Origin: Solanum dulcamara
Taxonomy: Eukaryota > Streptophyta > Magnoliopsida > Solanales > Solanaceae
DNA length: 64,000 nucleotides
Assembly: GCF_947179165.1 (NCBI RefSeq)
Contig: NC_077244.1
Coordinates: 78,396,144-78,460,143, forward strand
Direction of reading: 5' to 3'
Numbering within the stretch: the stretch's first letter is position 1; each line of letters opens with the position of its first letter. The position numbers and the translations under genes were made by a program. Below are positions 12,363-24,975 of this stretch, in pieces. The notes beneath the pieces are model-generated. The model saw only the letters and a program-made list of their open reading frames with translations. It did no database searches and had not been told where the DNA came from.

Positions 12363-13984
12363 CATTGTTTTTTATCTGTTTTTTCTCCTAGACTATTCCG
12401 ACGCTGTTAGTTATATCGGAGGAAATGAGAGTTATTTCGGATCGATCTTCGGTTCAAGTAAACGGTGTTGAATTTTCATAAGGGTCCATGTGCTAGCTAG
12501 ACAACAAGGAGTTGATGTCATTTTTTATGCATATTATGATTAGAGTTGAGGGTCAAACTTTAATATAATCAGATCATAATCATGAGAAATAAAAGCAAAT
12601 TGTATGATCTTTCTATTCAAGAATCAAATGGAAAGGAATAACAATAATGATAATGAGTGAGATAGTATGAAATATTTCTATCACACTTATTATTATTACC
12701 AAGATTATTAAAGAGGACAACATACAGTATTGGCTATTATTGAAAGATCGTAAATATTTACTAAAATATTCTCAATTTTCAAGTCTTGAATCCGAGTCTA
12801 GTCAAGTGATTTCAATCATTCTCACAATATATTTTGGTGTTTTTAATACATGTTATCATGATGAAAATAAGAATAAAGCTAGGGACCCATTTACGTACAT
12901 AATTATTTTGCATTCATGATCAGATCAAGTGTCATCATCTTCTTTTTTTTTCCTTTTATTAACCAATAATGTGTATTGCTAGGGTGTTGAAATGATGGCT
13001 GATTGCTATCAGAACTCTCATATGACTGTATTGAATATGAAATAGCACAATATTCCTTCTGCACTCTGCAGTTCTATCAGTGTCTTTTTAACGTACACAA
13101 ATAATGTAAATTGAAGAGTCATTTTCTCATTCAAAATTTTCATTTTCTTTAACTAGGAAACCAGTATTTCTAGAAAAGGATTTTTTTTCTCTGAAAATTA
13201 TAATGTGCAAATGTCAGTGTGGACAAAAGAGGCTGCACAAAGGATAAACACCCTCTATATCCAATTCCATCTCAAAATTTGTGAGTTCGAGTCATAAAAG
13301 AGCAAAAGGGTGAAGCTCCAAGAGAAGGGTAAAATAAAAATAAAAAAATGTCAAGAGCAATGTTTTATGCATTTTTAAGAAAAAAAAATCTTCTGGTAGA
13401 ATCTCTGATTGTGCTAATGTCTCCTGTTTAGATGGACTTACAATTTACAAATTGCTTTTAAGCTGTTTGGAGTGTTAGGCAAAATTCTAAATAACTTTTA
13501 AGTGTTTTTAAGTCAAAAATATTAAGTCAGACGTATTATAGCTTAACAATTGTTTTGCTTTGATAAATCTATTAATTTTATCACTTTTTGTAGTCAACAT
13601 CAGTACTTAATTTTTCATGAAAGATCAACAGGAAACTTAGAACAATCTTTGTCATTGTAATAAATAATCAATAATAATTGTACAAATTTGTATAATGAAA
13701 AGTCAATACAAACAAAAACAAATTTATGGAAGAAAAAAGAGAAACGCCTCTTCATCCCCTGGTAAAAAGCCCAAACTGTAGCAAAACTTGAGCTTTTTTA
13801 ATTTTATTTTCTTGGAGAGGGCTGATCTCTCTGTATAAACTATCTTCTGCTGTTTTCCTTTTGTATACATAGCATATTTTACACAATTATTTTATACATC
13901 TCTCTTCTTTAATCCCCCTGTTATAAAAAATGAAGGGAATTTTGTGTTAATTTTTTTTCCCACTTTTTATATGTTTCAGTTGGA
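12363..13984. other. Spacer between tRNA-Val and YUCCA 3' end
   Basis: AT-rich and no gene seen. Bases 13440-13570 contain a short aagctgtttggagtg / ttttaagtcaaaaa pattern like the GTTTGGA-ended MITEs elsewhere in the window, too eroded to delimit. The last few hundred bases probably include the YUCCA 3' UTR. Confidence 0.5.
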
Positions 13985-15813
13985 TTAAAAGGTCGAGATG
14001 CATCTTCTATGTGTGGAAACTTTTTGCTTTTTTTGTTTGAGATCTTCTTTGTAAACTTTGCCAATATCTTGTGCAATATTTATAGCATCAGCAGAAGCAC
14101 CAGCTAGCCCTTTCCTCGTAAATCCAATTGCATATAGTCCAGAGTTTCCTTTCCAATTATTTGGGAATTGTGCTTTTGGAAAGCCATTCTTGGAGAAAAA
14201 TTCACTTTCCTGTATAACACAACAAAATAACATTAGGACACTTTTCAAGAACATTTGAATAGTCCGACCTATGTTGCTAAGACTCGTAAAAAAAAATATC
14301 CACAGGTGCATGTCGGTTAATTCAGATTACTAAAAAATGTGTGCAACAACATTTTTGGAAAGTTCTAATAATATAGCTAAAGAGTTTATGTTTTTGGACC
14401 AACAAAGTAAAACTTCTTTTATTTTGTTAGTATATATAACTTAAACTCGTTTGAAAATCATTAGAAACTTCCAAAACTGTCAAGTTTATTAAAAAAGTTC
14501 TAGAAGGATTGTGACATTGTCTCACCTGTAGCCAGTAAGGAACATTGCTGCAGTAACCAGTAGCAAGAACAACGGAATCAATTTCTAGTCTTTCGCCATT
14601 GACAAGTTCAACTGTGCCACATGAAAACTTCTTGATTCCTGAGACAACTTTAACTTTTCCAGATCTAATTTTTTCCAAGGCACCAATATCTAAAACTGGT
14701 GTTTTCCCATGTTTGTTCTTGAGTTCCAATGGTCCAATTGATGGTCTTTTTAGTCCATAGTTCTCAATGTTTCCCAATATAAACCATGCAAGAATAAGTA
14801 GAATATTGTCAACTAGCCAAAGAGGCAACCATTTCATCATAAACATGGCTAGCTCAAATGTTGATTTTCCAAAAATTTCTCTTGGTAAAACATGAACCTG
14901 AAGAAATAAAAACAGAGCAAAACTACATTAGTAAAATTCAAGATTTAAAGTTTCTGCTTTTTAAAATGCGTTATCTTTTCACACACATGTAATAAAGTCC
15001 AAGGTAGACACAGTAGGCTCTGGTGGACCCTACTACGTCTTAAGTAAAGTCCCAATATATATGTAAAAAAAATCATTAAAAATTTCTAAAAATGTTAAAT
15101 CGAAATCCTAATCATTAAATTTAAATTCTGAATTCATGTCTATAGTCTATAGAGCTTACCGAGCTACGACACACAATTGATGGTTGAGCACCATGATTTG
15201 AAAGATCAAGAGAGACTTCCATGCCAGAATTCCCACATCCAATAACAACAACATTCTTCCCCTGATATTTTTCCCCTGACTTATAATCACAAGCATGAAT
15301 CACTTCGCCTCCAAAATCTTTCAATCCTTCAATATCAGGCACAAGTTTCTCAGCATTTTCGCCCGTGGCTACAACAAGCCACTGGCAAATGTACTCAACT
15401 TCAAAGCCGTTGGGTGAACTAGTTTTCACCCTCCACACTCTGCAAGTTTCGTCGTACTTAGCTGATTGAACACACTCGTTGAATTGCGGGTTTATGTCAA
15501 AGTGTTTGGCATATAGTTCCAGGTATTCTATGAATTGTCTCTTTGTTGGGTACTCAGGGTAGTGATTTGGGAATGGGAATTTGGGTAATTGGCAGAATTT
15601 TTTGGGGAGATGGAGTTTTAAACGATCGTAAGTTCGTTTTTGCCATAAAGATGCAATACAGTCGGATCTTTCTATAACGACAAATGGAACTCCTTGTTCT
15701 CTCAAGCAAGCTCCTACAGCTAGTCCTGATGGACCTGCACCAACAATTACAGGGCCATTTACCCAAACACATCTACGAGAAACGGAATCTTGTTCTAATG
15801 AGAAGGTAAACAT
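13985..15813 (-). CDS. YUC: YUCCA-type flavin monooxygenase (indole-3-pyruvate monooxygenase)
   Basis: Three exons: 15813..15160, 14897..14526 and 14209..13985, all with GT-AG introns in phase 0, giving 416 aa, the usual YUCCA length. YUCCA enzymes convert indole-3-pyruvate to indole-3-acetic acid with NADPH and O2, the last step of the main auxin route. Visible motifs are the FAD-binding GAGPSGLA (about residue 25), the NADPH-binding GCGNSGMEV (end of exon 1), the family signature [10 protein letters not shown] (end of exon 2) and the C-terminal [13 protein letters not shown]. An in-frame stop five codons upstream supports the start. The N-terminal [18 protein letters not shown] resembles Arabidopsis YUC3/5/7/8/9 more than YUC1/2/4/6, so a root-type member is likely; that assignment is from memory. 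No defect is seen. Confidence 0.95.
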
Positions 15814-15943
15814 TTTTAGTTTTTTCTAGTGAAAAATAATGATTTTCTTATTTGTTTAAAACGAATCGGAAAACTTTGTTGTAAAGAGAGAACAGAAGAC
15901 TTGATGGAATTTGTTTGTTGAAGAGAGAGGTGGTATAGAAGGG

Positions 15944-15953
15944 CCTTATATAG
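15944..15953 (-). promoter_or_regulatory. TATA box of YUCCA gene
   Basis: On the minus strand the sequence reads CTATATAAGG, about 130 bp upstream of the ATG at 15813. This would place the transcription start near 15915 with a 5' UTR of about 100 nt. Confidence 0.65.
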
Positions 15954-16529
15954 AAGATTTTAAATGTTTATTTTGTTATGTGGCATATGAAAGGAGCATG
16001 TGGCATAAGATGGAAAGATAATGCTCAAATCATAAGCTATTGTTTTATTTCATATTTTACTTAATTAATGTTACTAAAATATTAATTCCATTTTTTATAC
16101 TGTGTTTTACCTTCTAGTTTTTATTCCTTTTGTTTATGACCTCCTTTTTTTTTATTCTTTTCTTCCTGCTGTTTAGCTAGCTTTGAGAGTTAGTTTGGTT
16201 TTTATTTAAGTCTACATAGAATAGTACTCCCTTGATATATAAAGTTTTTTGTTAACTACACATTTTTTAATTGTCCAATGCAAGTTAGATCGAACAAAAG
16301 ATCTTCCATCGATTTTTTCCCAACTTATGATATTGTTAAAGAATTCATATGATTGTTGAGACACGCCAAGTAATTCTGAAAGGAAACAAAAAATTAGACA
16401 CGGTCGGAGTGAAAGACCGATACTAAGATAACTTTTTCTTCTATGTGCATGGGCGAGATTAGAGCGGGATCGGTAGATACCCTTTATTCTATTATATTAG
16501 GAAATACAAGTTCTTCATCCCAAATTAAT

Positions 16530-16690
16530 GCCACAACCATGGGACAGAACCATGATTTTGATTTAGGGGTTCAAAATTTGAAGAAATAGACACATGAATA
16601 AGAATTATTTTTATTATATATAAATAATATAATTTTCCGTCAAAGTGGATTCAGATGTCAGGTGGCTCCGTCCCTGCTGGCAGAGCTACA
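16530..16690. repeat. Degenerate copy of a Solanaceae dispersed repeat
   Basis: The block from aggggttcaaaatttgaag through ataattttccgtcaaa to ggtggctccgtcc parallels the repeat that hosts the RTE insertion (56588-56675 plus 60449-60560). That copy has aaggggttcaaaatatgaag, gtaattttctgccaca and ctggctccgcc in the same order. Confidence 0.6.
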
Positions 16691-17286
16691 GTACAGGACT
16701 TATTCGAATTTTCTTCATCGAAAAAATTTATTTTTCATATATAAGATAAAGTTAATTGTATGTTTGTAAATATTTTATATATATGTGGTAAAAGTTAATT
16801 GTATGTTTGTAAAGTAGATATCGTGTTCTTGAAAATTCTAATGGGATAGAATCGAATGCATACAAAATGTTCAAATAAGTGAGCTTAATTTTTTCCACTT
16901 TCTTAATTTAATTACACCCCGTAAGTAGTTACATTATTGTTTTATATGATGGTAATTCGGTGACAGAAAGTTACTGATAGTAGTTGTAATTAGGTGGAGT
17001 GTACAAAACTAATGATGGTTAGTGTAGTACAGACAGTAAGAAGCAGCTCCCTTACTTCCTATCAAGGGGAAATGCATAGCTTTTGACCTTTTGTCGTACT
17101 AAAAATTATTCTCAATATATAAATCAGCTATTTTGTATGTATATATAACAGATATTGAATTTTGAAAAAATTCTATCTTTATCATTTCTGACAACCAGAA
17201 ATAAAATATAATGCATGTAAAATATTCATATAGGAGAGCTTAACTTTTTCCACATTCTTTTTAATTACATATACTATTATTAGTTA

Positions 17287-17665
17287 CTCCCTCCGTTTTA
17301 TTTTAATTGATTCTTATATCAAAAATAAATAATATTTTATTTTACTTATTTTTTTCAACAAATTGATCAAGAGAACTTTCTATTTTTTTTTTCTCACTAA
17401 CCATCATTAAATTAATCTCTTTGTTTTAATTTATTTGTTCTACCTTTCTTTTTAGTCTGTTTGAAAAAATAATGTCACTTTCCTTTTTTGGCAATTTTTT
17501 AATTTCAATTTTCCACATGACATGACATGATTAAGACTACATGATTAAAGAACATTTTTGATACTTTTGACACATCTTTATTTAATATCCAAAGATTCAA
17601 AAGTTTTTTTAAAAAAAAATTATGTGTCAAATCAAAATATGACAAATAAATTGAAACAGAGGGAG
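17287..17665. mobile_element. Stowaway-like MITE
   Basis: It begins ctccctccgttttatttt and ends aaattgaaacagagggag, with TA on both sides (17285-17286, 17666-17667). The CTCCCTCCGT terminus and TA duplication are typical of Tc1/mariner-related Stowaway elements. An internal ctctttgttttaatttattt at about 17418 looks like a second left end, so two copies may be overlapped. Confidence 0.75.
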
Positions 17666-17667
17666 TA

Positions 17668-20600
17668 TTTAATAACTACATGAAATAGTAATAGTTAAGC
17701 TTAGAGTTAACCAAAGCAAGTTTAGTTTACTAAAATACACTACTAATTAAAAGAGTGTACGTCAGGTCAATATGGATCAAGTAATATGAAAATGAAGGAG
17801 TACAATGTGTCATGTGATTGTAATTAGGTGAAAAAACTTCATGATAGTAGTAATTAATTATGTGAGAGTACAAATTAATTTCAATGATGGTTAATGTATA
17901 GTACAAATTTAAACAGCTAGCTTCCTTGCTTCCTATTAAGGAGAATTGCATAATTTTTGTCGTACTGAAAATAACTAAACATGCTTCTTCCAACTACAAA
18001 TTTAAGAGAATAAATGATTGAACTGTCCCTACTGAAGATCACAGAAAAATCTTTAAAAGCTTACGTGGCAATTAAAATGCTGACTAGAATAAACTAATTT
18101 AATGCCCACGTGGATAGGGTGTTGAATCTCTTGATTTTATCATCTTCACCCAAATATCTATCTCTAATGGACCCTCTGGTCCCAACAGAAGTAGACTCCA
18201 TAGGCCCATCTGGGATTGTAACTATTTGGACCCGAGCCCATACCTTGCCAGCTGAAAAACACTTGGTTGCTACATGCCACGCTGGTGCCATATATTGATC
18301 CCCTCTTTTATTTTAAGTCGAGTAATTTTTTAGGCGAAGTCAAAATTAAAAGTTTATAGATTGCGTGAAGTTAATGAGTAAGGAAGATGTCTTTTTCTAG
18401 TTGGCCAAGGATGAGTCAATTCTAAATGTGTTGTATTTGTGAAAATTCGCCATTGAATCATAGATTGTTTTAGTTATTATGTTCACAATCAACATATTTA
18501 TGCATATTTATTTGTTTGATTTGCTTATATAAATACATGATCTAAACAATAATTATTAGATTCGTTCGAACTATACCTAATATTATAGCTTCGTCCCAAA
18601 ATAATTCCCAAATAAAAATATGCAGGGATATTATAATATAGAAATTATTGAAATATAAGGATTAATAATTATTGATTATATTACAGCTCTGTTGCTGAGT
18701 ATATGTATTTTGTGTTAAAAAGAAAAAAAAGTATATTATAAAAGTTAATAAAATTTTACGTGAATTTTTTAATAAATTAAAAGTAGAAATATGAAATCAA
18801 GGTTTTTCTTTTTCTGGGGGGTGGGGGGAGCAGGGGAAGAAAAAATGGGGGAGGGGATTATAATTTATAAGGTGGAAATTAAATTTTCATCATTAAAGTG
18901 AAAATTCAGATAATCAATCAATTGAACTACTAATATTCTACGTGAAATCAAAGTTAAAGTAAGTGTTGTATTTCCATAAATATCCATATAAGTTATAAAA
19001 TAGAACTCATAATACTGTATTATTGGATTCAATATCAATAATATCAGAAATACAATATAAATTGCATAAATATTTTTTACAGGTAGCGAAATGCTAACCA
19101 AACACAACAACAACAACACATTTACTATAATTTTATAAGCGGAGTCTGAAGAGGGTGATGTGTACGTAGTCGTCAATCGTATCCCTTACCTTGTGCAATA
19201 GAGTTTTTTTTGAATACACCCTCAACTTAAGTGAAAACATATCAATGAAAAGAAAATATATTAGTGAACTAGTGAAGAAGTTATGTTGAACATAAAACAA
19301 AATAAATACAGTAGTAATGACACATAATACAACAATCGAAACAATTAAAATAATACGGATTTTATGCATATTCTGCTTGTTATTACCCCATAACCAAATC
19401 ATCCAATCATGATAAAAGATTTTTGATTCCCAAAAATATCAAACAAGTTGGAATGTATATAGGTATTATCATCAAATCTACTACATCATCGACATGAGTT
19501 ATGATGAAATAATTAAATATTATTTTATTTTTAATTTGAATTCTTGAGTTTCGAGTTTCTAGAAATGAAAATAAACCCTCCCTTCCCTCCACCCCCCCAA
19601 AAAAAAATGGACTCTACAATGTATATACATGAGTTTAAATTTAATTGGATCCCAATCTAAATATCGTACACACAGGTAGAAAACCAAAAATCAAAATCTA
19701 CTTCGTCACCCTAGATCTAGACCAAACATGAAAAGACGTTGCCATTCTTTGTAATTAATTAAGTTTATCCCAAGAATAAGAGTCTAGAGAGAATCAAAAT
19801 TATATGGCTCGATATTCCAGATTTTTTTTAATCAAACAAATCACTCTCAACAAACGGATTTTTTTTTGTTCATCTCAAGAAATTAGCTCTATTAATCATG
19901 TTCAGCATATGCAATGTATTTAAATGAAATAATTACTGTCAAAACCCTACAATAATGCTCTCAGCTAAGAAGCATGATTACTAATATTAATTAGAACTAG
20001 TACCTAGCTAGCTATATAATGGAAGTTTATTAAACCATACGTACGTTGAGTCTCTTACTTGCATGCTTTTAATTTGTTAGTTATGTTACTTAATAGTTTT
20101 GGGCGGAAATGATAAAATTAGCACATGAAATATGATTCGTTCAATTTTTTTAAGTTTGAGTCGGTTTTAATTAACTTATTTATTTATTAACTCATCTCAA
20201 TTCAGACGACGGACGATAAGTAGCTTGTATTTTGCATAAAGTGAGAAATTAACTAATAATTTCCGATCAACCACATGACACCCTAATTTGATCAATCTAA
20301 ATTCAATACAATCCGCTCATTTGACATCCTAATTTTACATTATTTTAAACAAGGACAAATTAAGACTCGCAGAATCAAGAGATGCATGTCATTTGAGATT
20401 GTTGTGTCAATTTATTTTTTTAAAAAGTAATGTATGTAAAACTTAGGTTGAAAACATTATATCATAAATTTTATACCGTAAGTATATAATACTCCATGTT
20501 GCAGAAAGGAAAAATAAAATGGCTTTGGAATGAGCAGTAGCATTATCATTCTTCCAACTCAGCCGTGGCCAGTGCCCAAATCCCCAAAAGCCAAAATGAT

Positions 20601-22087
20601 ACTCCATTCATCCGTCTTTATTTGTTTACTATATTAAAAATAGATATATATCCAACAATATTTATTCAGTTTAAAAAATTAATGAATTATTTAACCATTT
20701 ATATCCATTTTACCCTTACTATTGAATACTATTCAATATCTAATATGTTTTCTAAAGCATTAAATTTAATATATTCAAAAAATAATATAGAAATATTACT
20801 TTTATTATTTATCGTTTCTTAAAATATGTGTAAGTTAATGAACAACTATTGTTCGACTGTCAGTAGTAAGTAATAAAAACAAAGACCAATATATATATTT
20901 AGGAATTATAAAAGATTGAAAAGAAGATGTAGAGATGAAATTATAGTGATATGACATATATTAATAATTCAGAATTTCCCCACCAGCTTTGGCCAGCCTG
21001 TGAGCTGATGATCTGGAGGCCAGTTTACTACTTTTTTGGAATATTACTTTTGATTTTGCTAATAAATGGGGGGAAAACGTTTAGTTGATTTTTAGTGGTA
21101 TGGGGTAATTATCAAATTAAAAAATTAACAATGAAAAAGGACTAGATATTATTATATAATGCAAAAGTTTGCTTTTGATTAAATCTATAATTAGTAATTT
21201 TAAATCATGCTTAAAGTTGGAGAAAGATAGCAAAACTCAAGATTAGCATATCACTGGCAAAGTACCAAGGGCCGTATTAGTGATTTTTCTACTAGTATAA
21301 TATAATACAATATAATTCCTGTAACTTTAAATTTTTTTTCCTGACTGATATTTGTATTGAGCTCAGTTAAAATTGAGTTTCGCACAAAAAAAAATTCTTA
21401 CAATACTGAATAAAGCGTTCTTTAATAAAGATGATTTAGGAACCAAATACGAGACCTCTAAATCTCTAATTAAAGATGAAAAATCTTACCATGAAAGTTT
21501 ATTATAATTCTTTTTAAAATTTTCATGACTAAACACTAATTTTCAAATAAAGTGAAGACTATTTCGAAAAATAAATATATATTGCCAAAGTGATCATTTT
21601 CGGCAGAAAGTTGAATAAATTAAGTACTAACATATTCCTATAGCTAAGAATGGTAGAGTTTTGCAATATGCCACTTGATCATAGTACTAATTAAAGTATT
21701 GTACTTTTATAATTAAATAATTTAAAATAAAAGGCAGTGATTTTGAATTTTGGACCCTCCCTAAGTAGATATATTAATCATATTATATCCTCTTGTATTT
21801 GAAGGTTCCACGTAAAAGCTACACCTCGGTATGTAGATAAGAATGCAGCTAAAGTACTTATTTAGATTAATTAATTAATGGCACTTTAATTTGCACACCT
21901 GGATTCTCTGTGTGTTTAATTATACTTTTAGAAAGATATAATTAACAACTAATGTATTTTTGTTGTCACCAGTGATACATTTTAGGGAGAAGTTTAAAAA
22001 AACATCTAGTGCACACAAATTATTTGAGAATTTAACTTTCAAGGTCATCACACTCCATTTTTTGAAAAAGAACGAACATCACAACTA
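17668..22087. other. Gene-poor AT-rich intergenic DNA
   Basis: No credible gene seen. A less AT-rich patch at 18100-18300 starts with cacgtgg and has a 62-codon open frame, probably by chance. Bases 20597-20640 (tactccattcatccgtcttt) look like one end of a Stowaway-type MITE with no matching right end. A G-rich run lies at 18818-18856. Confidence 0.6.
19090..19235 (-). mobile_element. 3' end fragment of an RTE LINE or TS-type SINE
   Basis: On the plus strand, caacaacaacaaca is followed by cggagtctgaagagggtgat, gtgtacgtag, ccttaccttgtgcaatagag and gaatacaccctcaactt. This is the same order as the RTE 3' end at 56680-56815 (caa repeats, ggggtctggggagggtag, gtacgcagaccttac, agaccctcggctca). Tobacco TS SINEs share such an end, so LINE and SINE cannot be separated here. 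Confidence 0.6.
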
Positions 22088-22466
22088 GAGCCCTTGGATA
22101 GGCTTAAAAAAAATAACTTTTATGTATAAAGTGCTTTTAGAACTTTGAAGTGCTGAAAGTTATTTTTATAAATAAGCAGTTGAGTGTTTGGATAAAAGTG
22201 CTTATGATGTGAATTTTAGGGTTAAAAGAATAAAAAAAGGTAGTTTAAGAATTTAGTTAAAATATAAAGGATATAAAAGTAATTTCCATGGTCAAAGAAA
22301 ATGACTTTAAGCACTTTGGAAAAAAAAGTTAGAAATCCTAACTTTTCATTTCTGACTGACTTTAAGAACTTTATGGCTTAAAGTCAGCATTAGACAAACA
22401 CGTCCAAAAGCTAAAAAGGGACTTTAAGTTGATTTTGATCAACTTAAAGCCAAACCAAACGGGCTC
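22088..22466. mobile_element. MITE with gagccc...gggctc ends
   Basis: The left end gagcccttggataggctta opposes the right end taaagccaaaccaaacgggctc, and cta flanks both sides (22085-22087, 22467-22469). The 379-bp interior is non-coding, with repeated aagtgcttt / aaagtcag segments. Confidence 0.7.
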
Positions 22467-22915
22467 CTAATTTTTTTTATTAATCCTTTCGAATCGATTT
22501 TTTTCTAAACTAGCAACTTTTTACGTTAGGAAATATTGATTTAGGTTGATAGGATTTTCTCCAATCAATTCTATTGATCTTCATCCCATTCTATACACGA
22601 TATACTATATTTTTATATGTAACTAGTATTTATTAATTAATGCTTGTCAATTATATATCATAAAAAAATTATTTGTAATTACTTCATAAATGAATAAGTT
22701 GATTATCTAAATATCTTTTACATCAATGATGTATTGAAGTAACTAAACCCGATGATTTATTCTTCTTAATCTCTATGGCATAATTATATTATTAATTAAT
22801 CTCTCTCTCCTTACTACACCCTAATTTCATTATTTTGCAAATCATACTCATCATTGCAAGACAATATTTCCAGAATAATTCAGCGCCGAAAACTCATTAT
22901 ATTTACTAATGTCAA

Positions 22916-23748
22916 TTATAAAATTGTATCAACATTCGATACAGTGAATTTCTTTGCATTCATAGGGGAGTGTACATCATTCTCATCCATTTTTTCTTGA
23001 GATAGAAAACTCGATTCTGTTGTTTGTGTACTAACATTAACCTTTTGAGGGGTGACCTTACCTTTGAGTATTTTCACCTGCTCCATTAGGTTGGTGTTTT
23101 TCTTGGAGTAGGGTTTCATTTTTAGCATTAAAGTCTCTTGAAAGCTTTGGTCATTGAAGAACAATGGTCAAAGAAAATTATTTTATTTGTGTTTTTTTGG
23201 GTGTTATATTGAGGGGTCTTGTCTGGGTGCATGAGAGATATAGTAATTTGGACATAGCACTCTTGCGTAATCTAGAGTCTCATTAAAATCATTAAAACCT
23301 TTTAAAAGGAGTTTTTTGACACCATTTATGAAGTATACTACTTCAATTCATGTCTGAAAAACACCATTAGTTCTTCCATATATAACTACGTAATATTTAA
23401 ACTTATTATCTCTATTTTTATCTGTGAAATATTGACATAATGCATTGCATGCTGCCATAAAATATTTAGTGTCTTTTTTGTTATATGTCATCCATATATT
23501 GTTTACTAAACATTTTTGGGATCTATCTACACTACATTCTGGAAGTACTATAAAAATTTAATTATATTGTGGACAAAAAATTAGATTATGTTTATCAAAA
23601 TAATATGTTCCATCATATCTATTAATGTCTGGGGTCTAAAATTTATATTACCTAATAATGTCTGAGCATATGAGTGTAGTGCAGAGGCTATTCCTTTGCC
23701 TTTGTCTACTGGTGTTGGACTGGGTAGTCTCATGCATGTAGGTCTCAT
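22916..23748 (-). pseudogene. Endogenous pararetrovirus: transactivator/inclusion-body protein remnant
   Basis: Reading leftwards from an ATG at 23748, a broken frame contains a block at about 23400-23370 beginning YYVVIYGR, followed by a region ending near KGFNDFNETLDYA. This is the arrangement of the conserved N-terminal domain of caulimovirid transactivator/viroplasmin proteins (CaMV ORF VI family). The downstream open segment 23164..22916 (Lys/Gln-rich) may be its C-terminal part. At least one stop lies inside the domain. It follows the pol remnant directly, the order expected for solendovirus/cavemovirus-type genomes. Family assignment is from recognition, not a search. Confidence 0.65.
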
Positions 23749-24384
23749 GCTGAAATAGAGACTAGTTAGTTTTACTTTTTATTTTTAACGTACTTAATTG
23801 ATTTGCTAAATTATTTTCTTTACCTTTTACATATTCAAATACAATATTATTATATATAGATATTGTTTCCATAAAATTAAGCCACCATTTTTTGCTCTTG
23901 CTTTATCATTTATTTTTTTGATGAAATTTGGCCTCACAATCTTTTCTTACCACTATTTCTATTTTATTTAAGATATATAATTTAAAATAATTTAATCCAT
24001 ATATAATGGCCAATATTTGTGCCTCTATACTACTCATATTTCCTTTTTCTTTATATTTTCTGCTATGATAGACACGTATTTCTTTTTCATTCTTATTACT
24101 GTTGACACCCAATTTTGGTCTGACTTTTGTAAAATTAATACTTTTAATTTTTATTTTGTTAAATAGTTCAAAAGTGCATTTTTATAATTTTAAATCAATT
24201 TTAGCGATAATTATCCTTAGATGAGGATTTTATCAATTTTTTAATTTTTTTTTAGTTATAGCTATTTTGTATCATAGTTCGTTAATTTGCATTTTTACAT
24301 GTCATTTGTTATATTTGTTTATATTTATTTTAGTATTTTTAGCACAGTCTAGGAATACATTAAAATACAGATTAATATTAAATT

Positions 24385-24690
24385 TTTCCCACAATTATAC
24401 CTATCCCACTAATTCCACAATTTTTTCCACAATTATACCTACCCCACTAATCACACAAATTATCCACATAATTATACCTACCCCACTAATCACACAATTT
24501 TACCTACCCGACTAATCACACAAATTTTTTCACAATTTTACCTACTCCACTAATCACACAAATTTTTCCACAATTTTACCTACTTCACTAATCACACAAT
24601 TTTTTTCACAATTTTACCTACTTCACTAATCACACAAAATGTTCCACAATTTTACCTACCCCACTAATCACACACAATTTTCTACACATA
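24385..24690. repeat. 36-40 bp tandem array inside the solo LTR
   Basis: About eight imperfect copies of ccacaattttacctacccca ctaatcacacaaatttt. Spacing varies by a few bases and there are no unique spacers, so it is a minisatellite. Confidence 0.85.
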
Positions 24691-24975
24691 TATAATCATT
24701 TTTAAACTCTCTCTCTCTCTCTCTCCTCTCTTATTCTTCCTAAAAAAACACACCCATCAACAACTACCACAAAAGTTCAACACCTATACACTATAATTTT
24801 CTACACCTATATAATCATTTTCAAATTCTCTCTCTCTCTCTCCTCTCTTATTCTTCCTAAAAAACCACACCCATCAACAACTACAACAAAAATCCAACAC
24901 CTATACACTACAATTTTCTACACCTATACAACTATTTTCAAACTCTCTCTCTCATCTATAATTCTTCCTAAAAAA
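24668..24975. repeat. Three tandem copies of a 110-125 bp unit with CT microsatellites
   Basis: Each unit runs from aattttctacac(a/c)tat through (ct)n and ttattcttcctaaaaaa to acacccatcaacaactac. Starts are near 24673, 24795 and 24910; the third is shortened. Confidence 0.8.

Noticed and set aside
18110..18298. 62-codon open frame in a GC-richer patch
   Set aside because: An equally long frame exists on the opposite strand, and no homology or splice context is seen.
24385..24690. Regularly spaced repeats that could suggest a CRISPR array
   Set aside because: Units are directly abutting and imperfect with no unique spacers, lie inside a plant LTR, and no cas genes exist in this eukaryotic sequence.
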